Shown piece after piece: positions 24,201 through 34,516 of a stretch of 64,000 bases of DNA (the first letter of the stretch is position 1; every line of letters begins with the position of its first letter). This stretch comes from Euwallacea fornicatus (lineage: Eukaryota > Arthropoda > Insecta > Coleoptera > Curculionidae): contig NC_089571.1 in assembly GCF_040115645.1 (NCBI RefSeq), positions 558,001 to 622,000 of the forward strand, in the 5' to 3' direction. The notes beneath the pieces are model-generated. The model was given only the letters and a program-made list of their open reading frames with translations. It had not been told where the DNA came from and ran no database searches. The translations under genes were made by a program, and so were the position numbers.

Positions 24201-27200
24201 ATTGTGTGATTTCAAAGTTGAAGCCTTCGACTACTTTGGGAACTCGTTGTCCAAGTTGAAGTAAATTTATATCTTTGTGTAAATTTTTATTTTCTTAGCA
24301 ATATAAATTGTCATTGAAGCACTTAACATTGAAAATTGAAATAAGGCCAATATGTTAAATACAGAAACAGTAAGATAATAACACCGATATTTTTCTAGAG
24401 TCTTCGATGCCCCTAGGATCGAAAAGATCTTCAGACGGGGGATGCAGTTGCAAGAAATGCAGCACTTTGAGGTGCAAATGCCGTAAGCTGGGCAGACCTT
24501 GCACGGAGTTATGCAAATGTGTTACGACAGATTGCGAAAACAAAAACGAACCAACTGAGAACTGTGGCACTGATACTGTAAGTTCGACTTTAAAGCTCAA
24601 GTTATAAATTTCGGTAACGTTGCGTAAAGTTAACGTAATATAAAAACCGTGCGCTGAGCAACTTTTTTACGAACTCTTTCGCTATTTACGTAAATATTAT
24701 CTTGGTGCGTTTGAACCAGTTTAACCTCTTTTACGTTCACGTTGCTCTGACTTCTAATCCCAGTTTCAGGGATCAATTAACTGTACATATGCAGAGTGTT
24801 TCTAACTATCATGTACACACGGAAGGGGGCATTTCGTCAGCTTATTTTATGACTAAAAATTCATATAAACGTGGTCTGCAAACGCTTAGTTACCTATCTA
24901 TATGATGTTTAAATTTCAGAAAACGTTCAGTTTCTTCTTTATAGCCGTTGGAGTTTTTGAGATATTTAACTAAAATTATGAATATAGTTTACGCTGTAGG
25001 GCCAAAATCGTTAGGCATATTAAATGATTTTGATAATATACAGGGTGATATTTGTCGGCGGCCTCGCCCCTTTCCTTCCCCTTAATTTTTTCGCAAAGCG
25101 CCGCCGGTACATTCTAAAATATAAAATAGCTTTTTTTTGTTTAAAAATTTATTGTCTCGTGTAGTTGTGTTTTAAGTTTTCCTTATAATCTCATAATGTT
25201 GAACTTTACGGGAGTGTTTGGATAAAGTGTATGAGAACGAGATGGATCAGTCATGACCCCCAAGGTCCCTTGACTTAAATAACCTAGATTTTTTCTTAAG
25301 GGGGCATGTAAAATGTTTAGTGCACTAGACACCGTAAATATTGTTGATGAGTTACGAAATCAAATATTAAATGCATTTGATCACTGAAAATATATCACCC
25401 ACCCATCTATTTGACAAGTCCAATGATGCATGTAAGTCCTGCAGCCTATAAACTCTATTCCAAATTTTAACTAAATGTCTCAAAAACTGCAGGAGTTATG
25501 AAGGAAAAATTGAAAACTTTCTGAAATTTGAACGCCCTGTAGATAGGTAAGTGAACGTTTGCGGATCTATATTTATACGAACTTTTAGTTAGAAAATAAG
25601 CTAAAGAATTACCCTCTTCCGTATGCATGTGTATGTTATTCGAAGTTAAATATCTGAGCGTGCTAGCTGTCAGGAACACAGATGTTTTTCTCCCGTATAA
25701 ATAATGGACAGAGAATATTAGTATCCAAGTTTAAAAATTTTCCAATTTAGAAACAGTTGGAATAATACATATAATTTGTCCACGGGTAGAGTTCCTGAAA
25801 GGAAAAACTTTCTTTTATGTATGCTTAGAAGAAAACTCCATTGTCAATAAAGATAAGTACATGTCTTGAAACTGTTAGTTGTTATTATACAGGACACTTC
25901 AGAAAATACTTCTAAAAAAATATGTATAAATAAACAATGTAATTTTTTATGTTTTCTACATGACAATCGGACCTATGTTATCTTCAATCGTAGATTTAAG
26001 AGAAGCGGTTATTTTTATGAGTATAGTAACTTTCTTCTAGATCTACAAGTGTCAAAGTTTTTCCTCCTGTACATTCAACCTAACGATACCTTATATTCTA
26101 CAGATACTTAAATTATTATTTGGTATTTGCAGAAAACATCCAATAACGACGAATCAGAATTGGACACGAAATATTCTGCAAAAAAACCAAGGTGAGTTCG
26201 GATTGTTTTAAGTTTTTGATAACCGATGTGCTATAGTTAAGTGTGTACAACATAGTAGTTTGTTTTGTTACAATCTTCAGAATCGAGTGCTTTTAATAAA
26301 ATCGATAAGATATCGATTTAATTTTAATTTGTTCGCTAAGCCCATTTTAAGTGCTCCAAATTATAGAGGTGGGTCAAAAAGATTATTCTTTAAATATTGA
26401 ATAACTGTCAGTTTTGATTTTTCAAAGGGAGCCACCTCACTTTTCGTTTTTAATTGAATTCTGTATAGAATTTTGGACATAATTTGTGTAGTGTTACTTA
26501 CATTTAATCCTAGAATATTGAAATATGTATTTAATTGCGACATAATTCACTTGTCTCACTTGATCATCTATTAGGTCGTGTAGTATGAAATGAGTAGAAT
26601 TGAATTGAAACTTTAGTCATTTTTTTTTCATATGAAATGTTTTTATTGTCAATCGAAATATGCATCGCCATTATCAATACACTTCTGCCATTTAACGGGA
26701 AGTTCATTGATTCCCCTGCTGTAAAAGCCTGCAGGCCGGGAGTCGACAAACTCGTGGAAGGCAGCTTTGACAGCCTCGTCGGAGTTGAATGTTTTCCCTA
26801 CCAAGAAGTTATCCAAATTTTGAAAGAAGCGGTAATCAGTGGGTGCTAAGTCGGGTGAATACGGTGGATGACGAAGAGTTTCCAATTCCAACTCCTGTAG
26901 CTTGGCCAAGGCGACTTGTGCGGTGTGTGGCCGCGCATTGTCGTGCAACAACAGCGGTGCGCTTCGATTGACTAATCTTGGCTGCTTAACAGTCAGTTAG
27001 CCTCATCATTTCGGTCAGTTGTCGGCAGTAGACATCAGCCGTAATCGATTCACCAGGTTTCATGAAGCTGTGATGGATGACACCTGCGTTGGACCACCAA
27101 ACGGACACCATAAGCTTCTTTTGATGAAGATTTTTTTTCGCACAATGTTTTGGTGGTTCAATTTGATTCAACCACTGCGATGAATGTCTGGTGTTGTCAT

Positions 27201-28699
27201 ATAGGATCCATTTCTCATCACAAGTAACAATCCGTTTCAAAAATGGATCGTTATTATACCGGCACAACAAAGAAACACAAGCTTCGAGACGTCGTTCTTT
27301 CTATATGTCCCTCAACTCATGCGATACCCACTTGTCCAGCTTTTCCACCTTACCAATCTTAGCCAAATGAGTAAATATTGTTTTTTTGGTTACACTGAAT
27401 ATTAACGAAAATTCGAACGCACTTTGACGTGGATTCGCTTCCACCACAGCTTTCAGATGATCGTTATCCACTTGAGTTTCAGGTCGTCCACGTGGTTCAT
27501 TTGTTAGGTCAAAATTGCCAGAACGAAATTCCATGAACCAACGAGATATTGTTTGCTGTGAAGTGACTTCAGTACCAAACACATCATTAATATTGCGAGC
27601 CGTCTGAGCTGTTGTGGTTCCACGGTGGAACTCATGTTTCATTAACACACGAATTTCACTATTTTGCATGGCTGCACAAAAATTTTTATAAAAATAAAAG
27701 TTTTCAATAATTTTTAACACTTTAAACTCTGATCGAAAGAGGAAGAATGTGCCTTTTCCACATAAAAAGGTCAAGTCCAAATATAGATTTAGAGTGAAGT
27801 CATTCGCAGTTGAATGTGGCATTTCGAGAATCTACTCATTTCATAGTACACGACCTAATATATGCAAATTAGACGTATTTTTGTGTTGTAAGGTATTTAA
27901 TTACACCTAGTTTGGCTTACGGAAGACGTAGACAAAAGCGCCAGAATTGACATTCTTAGTTTTTCTCTCCTTTAGATTGTAATATGGACAAAGTGTACTA
28001 AAATAAATCGGTTTCTGTGAATGCTCGGTTTAACTATTATTCCAAATTATCACTGTTTAAGGCTCTGCACCTTCTTAGGCAGTTAATCTTCAACTAAAAC
28101 AATTTATAACTAATATGCTTATTGTCTTATATTATTACACAAATCTCCCCGGACAAGTGTGAATGGTCTGATTAACTTTTTTCCACCCCAAAGCGCAATT
28201 GTATATGTAATATGTTTAAATTTTAATTTGTGTTTTGTTAAAGAATAGTAGAAAATTATGTAATAAAACGACTTTGTAAGAAAATAGTATCTTTTAAACA
28301 TTTTCTATTATTTTCTGTTACAGTTACTAACTCTTTAATGGTGTATGTATATATTTTGCAAAAAAAAAATAAAACATTAACTACTATGGATTTGAATGCA
28401 ATTTGTGAGAGTTATCTTTTTGTAATTTTCCAGAACTTCTACTAACGTGAATAGACTTATGTGAATAGTCCTATATAGGAACGAGTTTTGTTGACCCGGT
28501 TTTCCCCCATTTCCGTCAAGTCCGATCAATTTTGGTATTTCCATGGTCGAACACTTTATCCACACCCATGTAATTTTAACCCTTTTTCTAGTCAGGAGAA
28601 CCACTTACCAGTGTTTTGTTTTGTTTCAGATTCAATGATATTTCCGTTCAAGACCAGAAGAAGCTGTTTCCCAGAAATCGTCTAGACTTTTCGCAATGA
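15271..28699 (+). CDS. Klp3A: Kinesin-4 chromokinesin (KIF4 / Klp3A type)
   Basis: Thirteen exons join in phase to 1095 aa: 15271-15499, 15553-16212, 17597-17806, 17890-18785, 18880-19246, 21073-21224, 21954-22098, 22200-22318, 22602-22703, 22800-22899, 24399-24577, 26133-26191 and 28630-28699. The N-terminal motor starts SSVKVAVRVRPL; the P-loop GQTGSGKT is at about 86-93, switch I NMNSRSSRSH at 201-210, switch II DLAGSE at 237-242, and the neck follows LRYADRARRIKNKP. Residues about 355-960 are coiled coil. Residues 1009-1039 are a Cys-rich block (CSCKKC...CKCRK...CTELCKC), the KIF4 signature, reported to bind an Fe-S cluster in human KIF4A. The protein should be a plus-end motor on chromosomes and the central spindle that limits microtubule growth with PRC1. 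Exon 8 has a tandem NAGNAG acceptor. Transposons fill introns 5, 11 and 12. Confidence 0.93.
16680..16797. repeat. Solitary transposon arm with two CACCCTGTA motifs, kinesin intron 2
   Basis: AACACCCTGTAT (motif ending 16693) and ACACCCTGTATG (motif ending 16797) occur in the same orientation 104 bp apart. This is the spacing of outer and inner end motifs in the long-TIR elements of this window. No matching left arm was found within the intron, so this may be one arm of a deleted element. Confidence 0.4.
19560..20150 (-). mobile_element. Internally deleted DDE transposase remnant in kinesin intron 5
   Basis: On the minus strand, about 20130-19960 gives an N-terminal helix-turn-helix-like block (FFNGRSTIIA, then NIGRVL, then INDFRET). 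About 19850-19590 gives the C-terminal catalytic end (LHWPKRSSDLAPCSSFL, then GYLKSPICNDRPKTLTHLKN). The middle of the gene, including the first two catalytic Asp, is absent. Stops interrupt both parts. The SSDLAP block is the third-Asp region of insect Tc1/mariner relatives. Confidence 0.65.
22900..24398. other. Kinesin intron 10; little recognisable content
   Basis: This 1.5-kb intron has no coding exon. A single CACCCTGTATTTT near 23812 matches the transposon end motif used elsewhere in the window, but no paired arm was found. Confidence 0.35.
24785..25670 (+). mobile_element. Long-TIR element with transposase 3' fragment, kinesin intron 11
   Basis: A left arm (about 24785-25000) and right arm (about 25440-25665) are diverged inverted copies, recognisable by AACGTGGTCTGCAAACG-like and GATATTTAACTAAAAT-like blocks. 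Between them, plus-strand frames at about 25225-25385 keep the end of a DDE transposase: an RWIS.MTPKVP.LK.PRFFLKGHVK series, then IVDELRNQILNAFD. A TACAGGGTGATA lies at about 25039 next to the left arm. It is dead but structurally close to the 29977-30593 element. Confidence 0.6.
26571..27858 (-). mobile_element. Full-length mariner (DD34D) with mutated transposase, kinesin intron 12
   Basis: The element is 1288 bp, with 28-bp inverted ends (26571-26598 and 27831-27858, one mismatch) that start TTAGGTCGTGTA and are flanked by TA. The minus-strand transposase starts at 27669 (MQNSEIRVLMKHEF) with a paired helix-turn-helix region (SQQTISRWFMEFRSGNFD), then VTCDEKWI (first Asp), LHDNARPHTA (second Asp) and PYSPDLAPTDY (third Asp, 34 residues on). 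An in-frame stop at 27301-27303 and a frameshift between 26951 and 26990 inactivate it. It is antisense to the kinesin gene. Subfamily not assigned. Confidence 0.9.
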
Positions 28700-29976
28700 T
28701 CTGTATGGGGAAGGAAAAAAAGCTGCTTTTCATCAAATAATGATTTAACTTTTTAGACGAATTTATATTAGGCGACCAATCTAGCCAATCAAACAAAATA
28801 AATACATATCGATTAAAGCAATAAGTATTTATTTTGTGGCTAAATATGGTTTCTTAAGAATATCAAGATTTTAAGTGAGAGAAAGGTATCTGTGATATTA
28901 ACTGAGCGGTATTTATTTATCAATTTCATTGCGGTCAAAATGTCCATGTTGAAGTGATTGGACGAGATTTTTTTCTTGACATTTATTTTTTTTATGTATT
29001 ATACGTTTTTGATCAATTTTATATTAGAAAGAGTACTGTCAGGTATTTCATAATCGATATAACAAATCGTGCTGAATTTTATTGTTAATTTTAATGTGTT
29101 TCAAATAACAAAAATCAACAACCTTCGTTAGAGATTAGTTAAAACAGATTAAAAATCTAAAATTTAAAAACTATTCAATATACCTTTAATTATGTGTGAA
29201 ATTTGCTGCCAGTTCCTCAATTCCTCTCAACGGTGCTAACAGCTGTTTTTGTTTTGGTTTCTAAACGTTCTAACGGTTGTACGTCCATCTTCTAAAGGGG
29301 CGTTTTCGTGTTAACTTCATTTGAGTTAGTCCTTAAATAAATGTCTCTTAAGAATTTGTTATAAAAAATGCTAGCATGGGTAATCTCTCTGGCAGCATTC
29401 AAGATGGCCATCAAACCATGGTATTTCTGCTGTGTTAAATTTTACACCCGCGATACCTCGGTGGAACTTGGAATGTCCCAAAATTCCGAATATTAAACAT
29501 TCTTAATAAGGCACCTGCAGGGATGATCCCTCGCATTAAACTTATTTTAAAATAAATTAGAGAGCTATAACAACGATTAGAAGCATCATAATAGCCGTCT
29601 AATTTACACATTTCTTTCTAGTACAGGTCGTAAGGTTCTTACTGGGCTTTTTGCCTATACTCGGTCAGAAGAAACTCCCGTCGGTATGCGAACGACTGCC
29701 ATCCGCTGGTACCACCACAAATGGTTCTGATGCCGAGTCCAGGCTCTGGATCGTCCCCTAGCAAACTAAATTTGTTTACCAAATCTAACGAGTTCTTTAC
29801 TCACGTTAAAAATCACCTGCCATTTTTCACTCACAAACCTGTATGGCGAGTACAGAGAGTCCTTAAATATCGGAATTTTAACGTGCAATATGAACAATGC
29901 CAAATCGAAAAAGTTCTGTATTGACATCTTTTCAATTAACAAAGTATTGAAATCCATTGACCTTGTTCCGCAAATA
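28700..29976. other. Kinesin 3' flank and gene-free stretch
   Basis: This follows the kinesin stop and includes a candidate poly(A) signal at 28797-28802. No further gene, RNA or repeat was recognised before the long-TIR element at 29977. Confidence 0.35.
28797..28802 (+). terminator. Candidate poly(A) signal of the kinesin gene
   Basis: AATAAA lies 98 bp after the TGA stop codon at 28697-28699, in an A/T-rich tract. It would give a short 3' UTR. Unproven. Confidence 0.4.
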
Positions 29977-30593
29977 CAGGGTGAGTCGGGAGGATCGTGC
30001 CAAACTTCAGGAGCGTGTTGGACATGAAAAATAAATGTAAAAAAACTCAAATGTTGTTATCGGATTTTCGTTTGTTTACAAGTTATAGCGTAAATAAAAT
30101 TAAAACATAAAATTAAAAAAATTTATAAATTTCATAAGAAATTCCATAAATGAACGTTTGGATATCATAGTAAATGTTCAAAAATATTGCCATTAACTTC
30201 TAAACATTTTCGGCTTCGTCTATGAAGAGCATTAGTTGCGCTCCTGATTGTTTCATGTCTTCCTTTAATGCAGCATTTGTAATGCGTTGAATTAGTGCAT
30301 CTTGAGTGTCCACTTTTACTCTGTACACTTCAGTTTGAAACCAACCCCACAAACAATAGTCTAGTGGTGTGAGGTCTGGAGATCTTGGAGGCCAACTAAT
30401 AGGGCCACCACGACCAATCCAACGTCCAGGGAACGTTTCGTCTAAATGTTGCTTAAGCTTCAAGTTTTAATTTTATTTATGCTATAACTTGTAAACAAAC
30501 GAAAATCGGATAACAACATTTGAGTTTTTTTACATTTATTTTTCATGTACAACACGCTCCTGAAGTTTGGCACGATCCTCCCGACTCACCCTG
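29977..30593 (-). mobile_element. Long-TIR element carrying the last 87 codons of a DDE transposase
   Basis: The arms (29977-30106 and 30463-30593) are near-perfect inverted copies of about 130 bp. The ends read TACAGGGTGAGTCGGG and are flanked by TA (29975-29976, 30594-30595). The minus-strand ORF at 30200-30463 is intact and contains FPGRWIGRGGPISWPPRSPD followed by TPLDYCLWG, the third-Asp region of an insect Tc1/mariner relative, then a helical C-terminus ending DEAENV. The first two catalytic Asp are missing, so it cannot move itself. The high arm identity suggests recent mobilisation in trans. Confidence 0.85.
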
Positions 30594-31229
30594 TATAGAA
30601 TCTTGTGATTGATTTCATTAATGTTCCCGTATTACACATTTTTCTGTCCGCCGTGGTAAGTAATTCATGCGTAACAAGAAAAAGTCGTGAATTAAATAGG
30701 TTCTCTCGATCACACTGGTTTGATTTTTGATATGATCACATTGCTAGACATTATCACTAAATTCTTTTACTCCTTCAATTCGTAAAACTCAGCCACAGCG
30801 TGGTGAAGATGGCAAAGGGCGTTGCTAAATAACTGCCCTTTTTATGACATATTCTTGTAGGGATCAAAGAGCTATCAAACACTTTTATGTCGGAATCACG
30901 TTCATTTTGGAAATTCTATTTATAATTCTCACTTGTACAATAAATCCAAACCGACTCTTTTTTCTTGAACTTGGCCGGGAACACTGTTGCACACTTGGTT
31001 GCACTATTCCAGGTAAGTCAGCCAGCATGGTCTAATAAGGCTTGCAGTTTTACTTATGAGACGTGAGAGTTTTACTTGCGACAAAGTTTCAGTTACGAGA
31101 ATACTAAACAATCAAATTTTGTGTTTTGAATTATACGAATTGGAAGTCCTAATTATCTCATAGGCCTTTCTTGATAAATCGTCTCTCAGTAACTGTTAAT
31201 AACATGACTTACACTTGAAAACGTGTATA

Positions 31230-31269
31230 ACAAAACGTACTTTTGACTTATATCAAAAGTACGTTTTGT
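31230..31269. other. Perfect 17-bp hairpin
   Basis: ACAAAACGTACTTTTGA (31230-31246) and TCAAAAGTACGTTTTGT (31253-31269) are exact reverse complements around a 6-nt loop (CTTATA). It lies between the kinesin and PXK genes with no other element around it. It could be a stem-forming site or a tiny foldback repeat. Confidence 0.6.
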
Positions 31270-31329
31270 ATTTTATAATAAACTCGTGATTTGCTAAACA
31301 TGGGCGCCCTTTTGGGGTACGAACCATTC

Positions 31330-31960
31330 ATCCCTAAATCAGGAGTTTTGACCTGCCGTCTTATCCTCAAAATGGATTGCAGTGGCGCAAAGAATGGGTG
31401 AAAAGGGACCTGGGCTGAGATATTGTGGTTTTAGGCGACGAATATAGATTTTTTCTGGGTATGCATGATGATCAGGCAAGAGTGAAACGACAACGAAGCC
31501 AAAGACGGGATATTTAATTTTCAGTCCACGACGATGTGCACCAGACTGTGGGAATAATAGTGAGAGATGCCATAGCTCGTAGTAGCGAATCACCTTTGGC
31601 TTTCAATAGAGACGGTACATCCAAGAAGTCTTGCAGCAGCATCTTCTGCCCTATTTCAGATCACTGAAACCTAGTTTTTCAACAAGATAATATACATCTA
31701 TATGTGGTTCGGGTTACTAGGTATTTCTTCCAACAAAATGAAATCAATTTTTTACCTTCGCCATCCCTATCACCAATCGAACATGTCTGGGATACAGTGG
31801 GTAGAAACTTACCCCCAAACCCCAGTAGCGGTCTGTAATACTGTATAGATAACCTGAAATTATATTCTTTAAGAAGACATGGATGATCGAATCAATACCT
31901 TGATGGGTTCAGGAGTGTATAAGGCAACGTGGAGGACGCAGTTATTCAGTTTTTTCGAGT
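31330..31960 (+). pseudogene. Tc1-type transposase remnant (catalytic part)
   Basis: Plus-strand frames give EYRFFLGMHDDQARVKRQ, then VHQTVGIIVRDAIA, NLVFQQDNIHLYVVRVTRYF (second-Asp region), and PSPSLSPIEHVWDTVGRN (the SPIEHVWD block typical of Tc1, third acidic residue). Several stops and shifts break it. The N-terminal DNA-binding half was not found upstream. The minus-strand ORF at 31339-31593 is only its shadow. Confidence 0.75.
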
Positions 31961-34516
31961 TTTAACTGTTAAATTTGTTTAATTTTTTGACGATGTGTTT
32001 ATGTTAATATAGGAGACATGAACAGCAAAAATTATTTAAATCAAACCATTTTCATGGGGTGTTCTCTTTTCTATGCCAAGCAGTATATTAACTAACGTAG
32101 AGTCCAAGGTTTTCTGGCAAGATTTGCCACAAAGCGAAGCAACTAGTTACCCTTGTTGGGAGGAATTACGCTTCGTAAGGACACGGCCAAGGAACTGCTT
32201 TGGTTTTGGTTTCTATATCTACTGATGGTAACATTTACAATGCTAGTTAGAGTATATTTTTTTATTCATGACAGTAAATTATAGAATTCGTCATGTCTCA
32301 ATCTATTTATACTGCATGTACAGATTTAGGTATTGATAGTTCTTGAGAACGCAATGAATCTTTCCTTCAAGTAATTTTCTGAGCGCGGTCCAAATAAAGT
32401 CTCAGAAGATACTTTTTGAAACCACGAGCTTCGTTTTAACAGGGTAAAAAACCAATTCTGGAGGTAGCAGTCTCTACCTGTGTACTCCGCATATTTCTGA
32501 CGATCCGGAATGAATTTACTTCTTTGTTCTATCGACTAGTTAATGTTGTGAAGTTCTGTTTTAAGATACATGAAAAGAAGGTTTCACTGCATTCCCCATT
32601 GTATTTGTATACTTATATTAACGCATGAACTTATTTAGAATGATTAAACGTATGACTAGTTTTTTTTATATTTCTGTGCATAGTACGATTAAAATTTAGA
32701 GAAAAATATACACGTTTCAATACTTTTCTTCTTTATATTTGTTTCCTTAAAAACATTGGATTCTATGAAGCCTTTTGGAAGGTTATTTCTCGGTACACTT
32801 AAAAGATTGTTAAGGAGGGACGTTTCATTCTAAGTTTAAGGCGAATTTTGATTTTAGTTTCAAGTACAATTTATTTTCCGCAGAAGCATACTTCACATAG
32901 ATTTAGAAAAAAGTTTTGGAACAACTTAGGCTCATAACAACAATTTACATGTGTGTAAGTGCATGCAATTTACGCTATTAATGAGATTCTTCACTGACGC
33001 GAACAAAGCAAATCGATGTTGTTAGTGGTTCTGTTTATTAAGTGAGATGCAAAATGAAGGCATCTGCCTTTACTGCACAACTAGTTGCGAAATAGCAGAC
33101 ATCGGTTTCAATCTGTCACCGATTAGCAAGATCTGCCACTTATTTGCATAAATTATAATAATTATCTTTCTTATTCCGTGGAGGAAAGCGCACTTTCCGT
33201 TAAAAAGTTATTTGTCCGCACTGATTTCTCGAGTCCTAATTTTCCAGCCTGTGACATCTCTTTACCAGACAAAGTATCTGAGATCACAAAAAGCTCGTAG
33301 AAAAATGTTCTTCCTAACTTTTCCAGCAAGTGACTTTCCACACTGATTAGAAAAATAATGGTCTATGCCAACCAGACAACCAAAACATCAGGCGACAAAC
33401 CAATAAACAGAAATAATTAAGAAAATTGATGAATCAAAAAATGCTGTCGTAGGCCAATGATTTTTTCATTGTGTGCTTGCTGGATGTTATAGACCCTATA
33501 TAATATTTCACATTTTCAATTTACGCACAGCAAAAACAGTAGCCTGTCACGATTATTAAACGCAAAACAATGAATAAAAAGATGTATTTCAAGCCAACAA
33601 AGTTTAGAGATTTAAACCAAATTTTTAATTAAAAAGCAACAAAAAATTTAAAAAATCAGAGTCGTACCAAAATGAATTAACGCAGAAAACAATGCGTCTC
33701 GCCAAATAATGTTGAGATAAAAATCATGATTAAAATAAGAAAAAATGTTGAAAAAGTGCTGGGTCTTAAAGGGTCTTAAAACGTTGGTAATACGCCCATC
33801 TGAATATCTTTAGATTCATCACTGCAGAAAACAAACTGATCAATCAAAAAATATAATAATGGCCATTGACCTTTTGATTTGGAAATCCAGTTGTCAACTA
33901 AATAAATTTCAAAACCTTTCATATTGGGAAACGCCCTCCAGATTATAAAGCGATAATAAGGAACACCAGCTACTGGCAATATTATTCAAGACATTAATAT
34001 TCATATATACCACTCTAATAAATAAATAGACCAAAATAATATCAATTTTAAAAGAATTGAGGAATTGTCTGTTAAACCAGACGTAAAAACTTCTCAATTT
34101 TTCTATTTGTTAGGCAAATGCCATATTGGTCTTTTGTAACAACAAAAAAGAACTGTTTAGTGATAGTGTCAACACTACCATATGTGAATAAACCTATCGA
34201 ATCGAACGTTGCTAAAGGGAAATTCTTAAATCAAATATAGAACCGTTTACGCACAACAGCGAACATTCAACTTGCTTAAAGTGAAACTCTACTCTATATC
34301 AGAATGGCCCCAAAGAGTTGAAATTATATTGTACAAAACGCCCGACAAACATCTCATTCGAATTAAATGCATCGACCACACAATAGGACCGTTGTTCCTC
34401 GGTTGCAGTCAACAAAACAGATCTTAAAGATTAAAAAATTACTGAAAACACATATCTACTTATCATCATCACTCACAATTCACACAAATTAATCACAGCA
34501 ATAAAATGAAGAAAAC
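31961..34516. other. Gene-free stretch downstream of PXK
   Basis: This is A/T-rich sequence between a dead Tc1 copy and the PXK stop codon. The part just below 34517 is presumably the PXK 3' UTR (minus strand). Small ORFs (for example 33776-33979) show no recognisable domain. No RNA gene or clear repeat was seen. Confidence 0.4.

Noticed and set aside
31339..31593. Minus-strand 84-codon ORF
   Set aside because: The plus strand carries a Tc1 transposase remnant with clear catalytic landmarks, so this is its antisense shadow.
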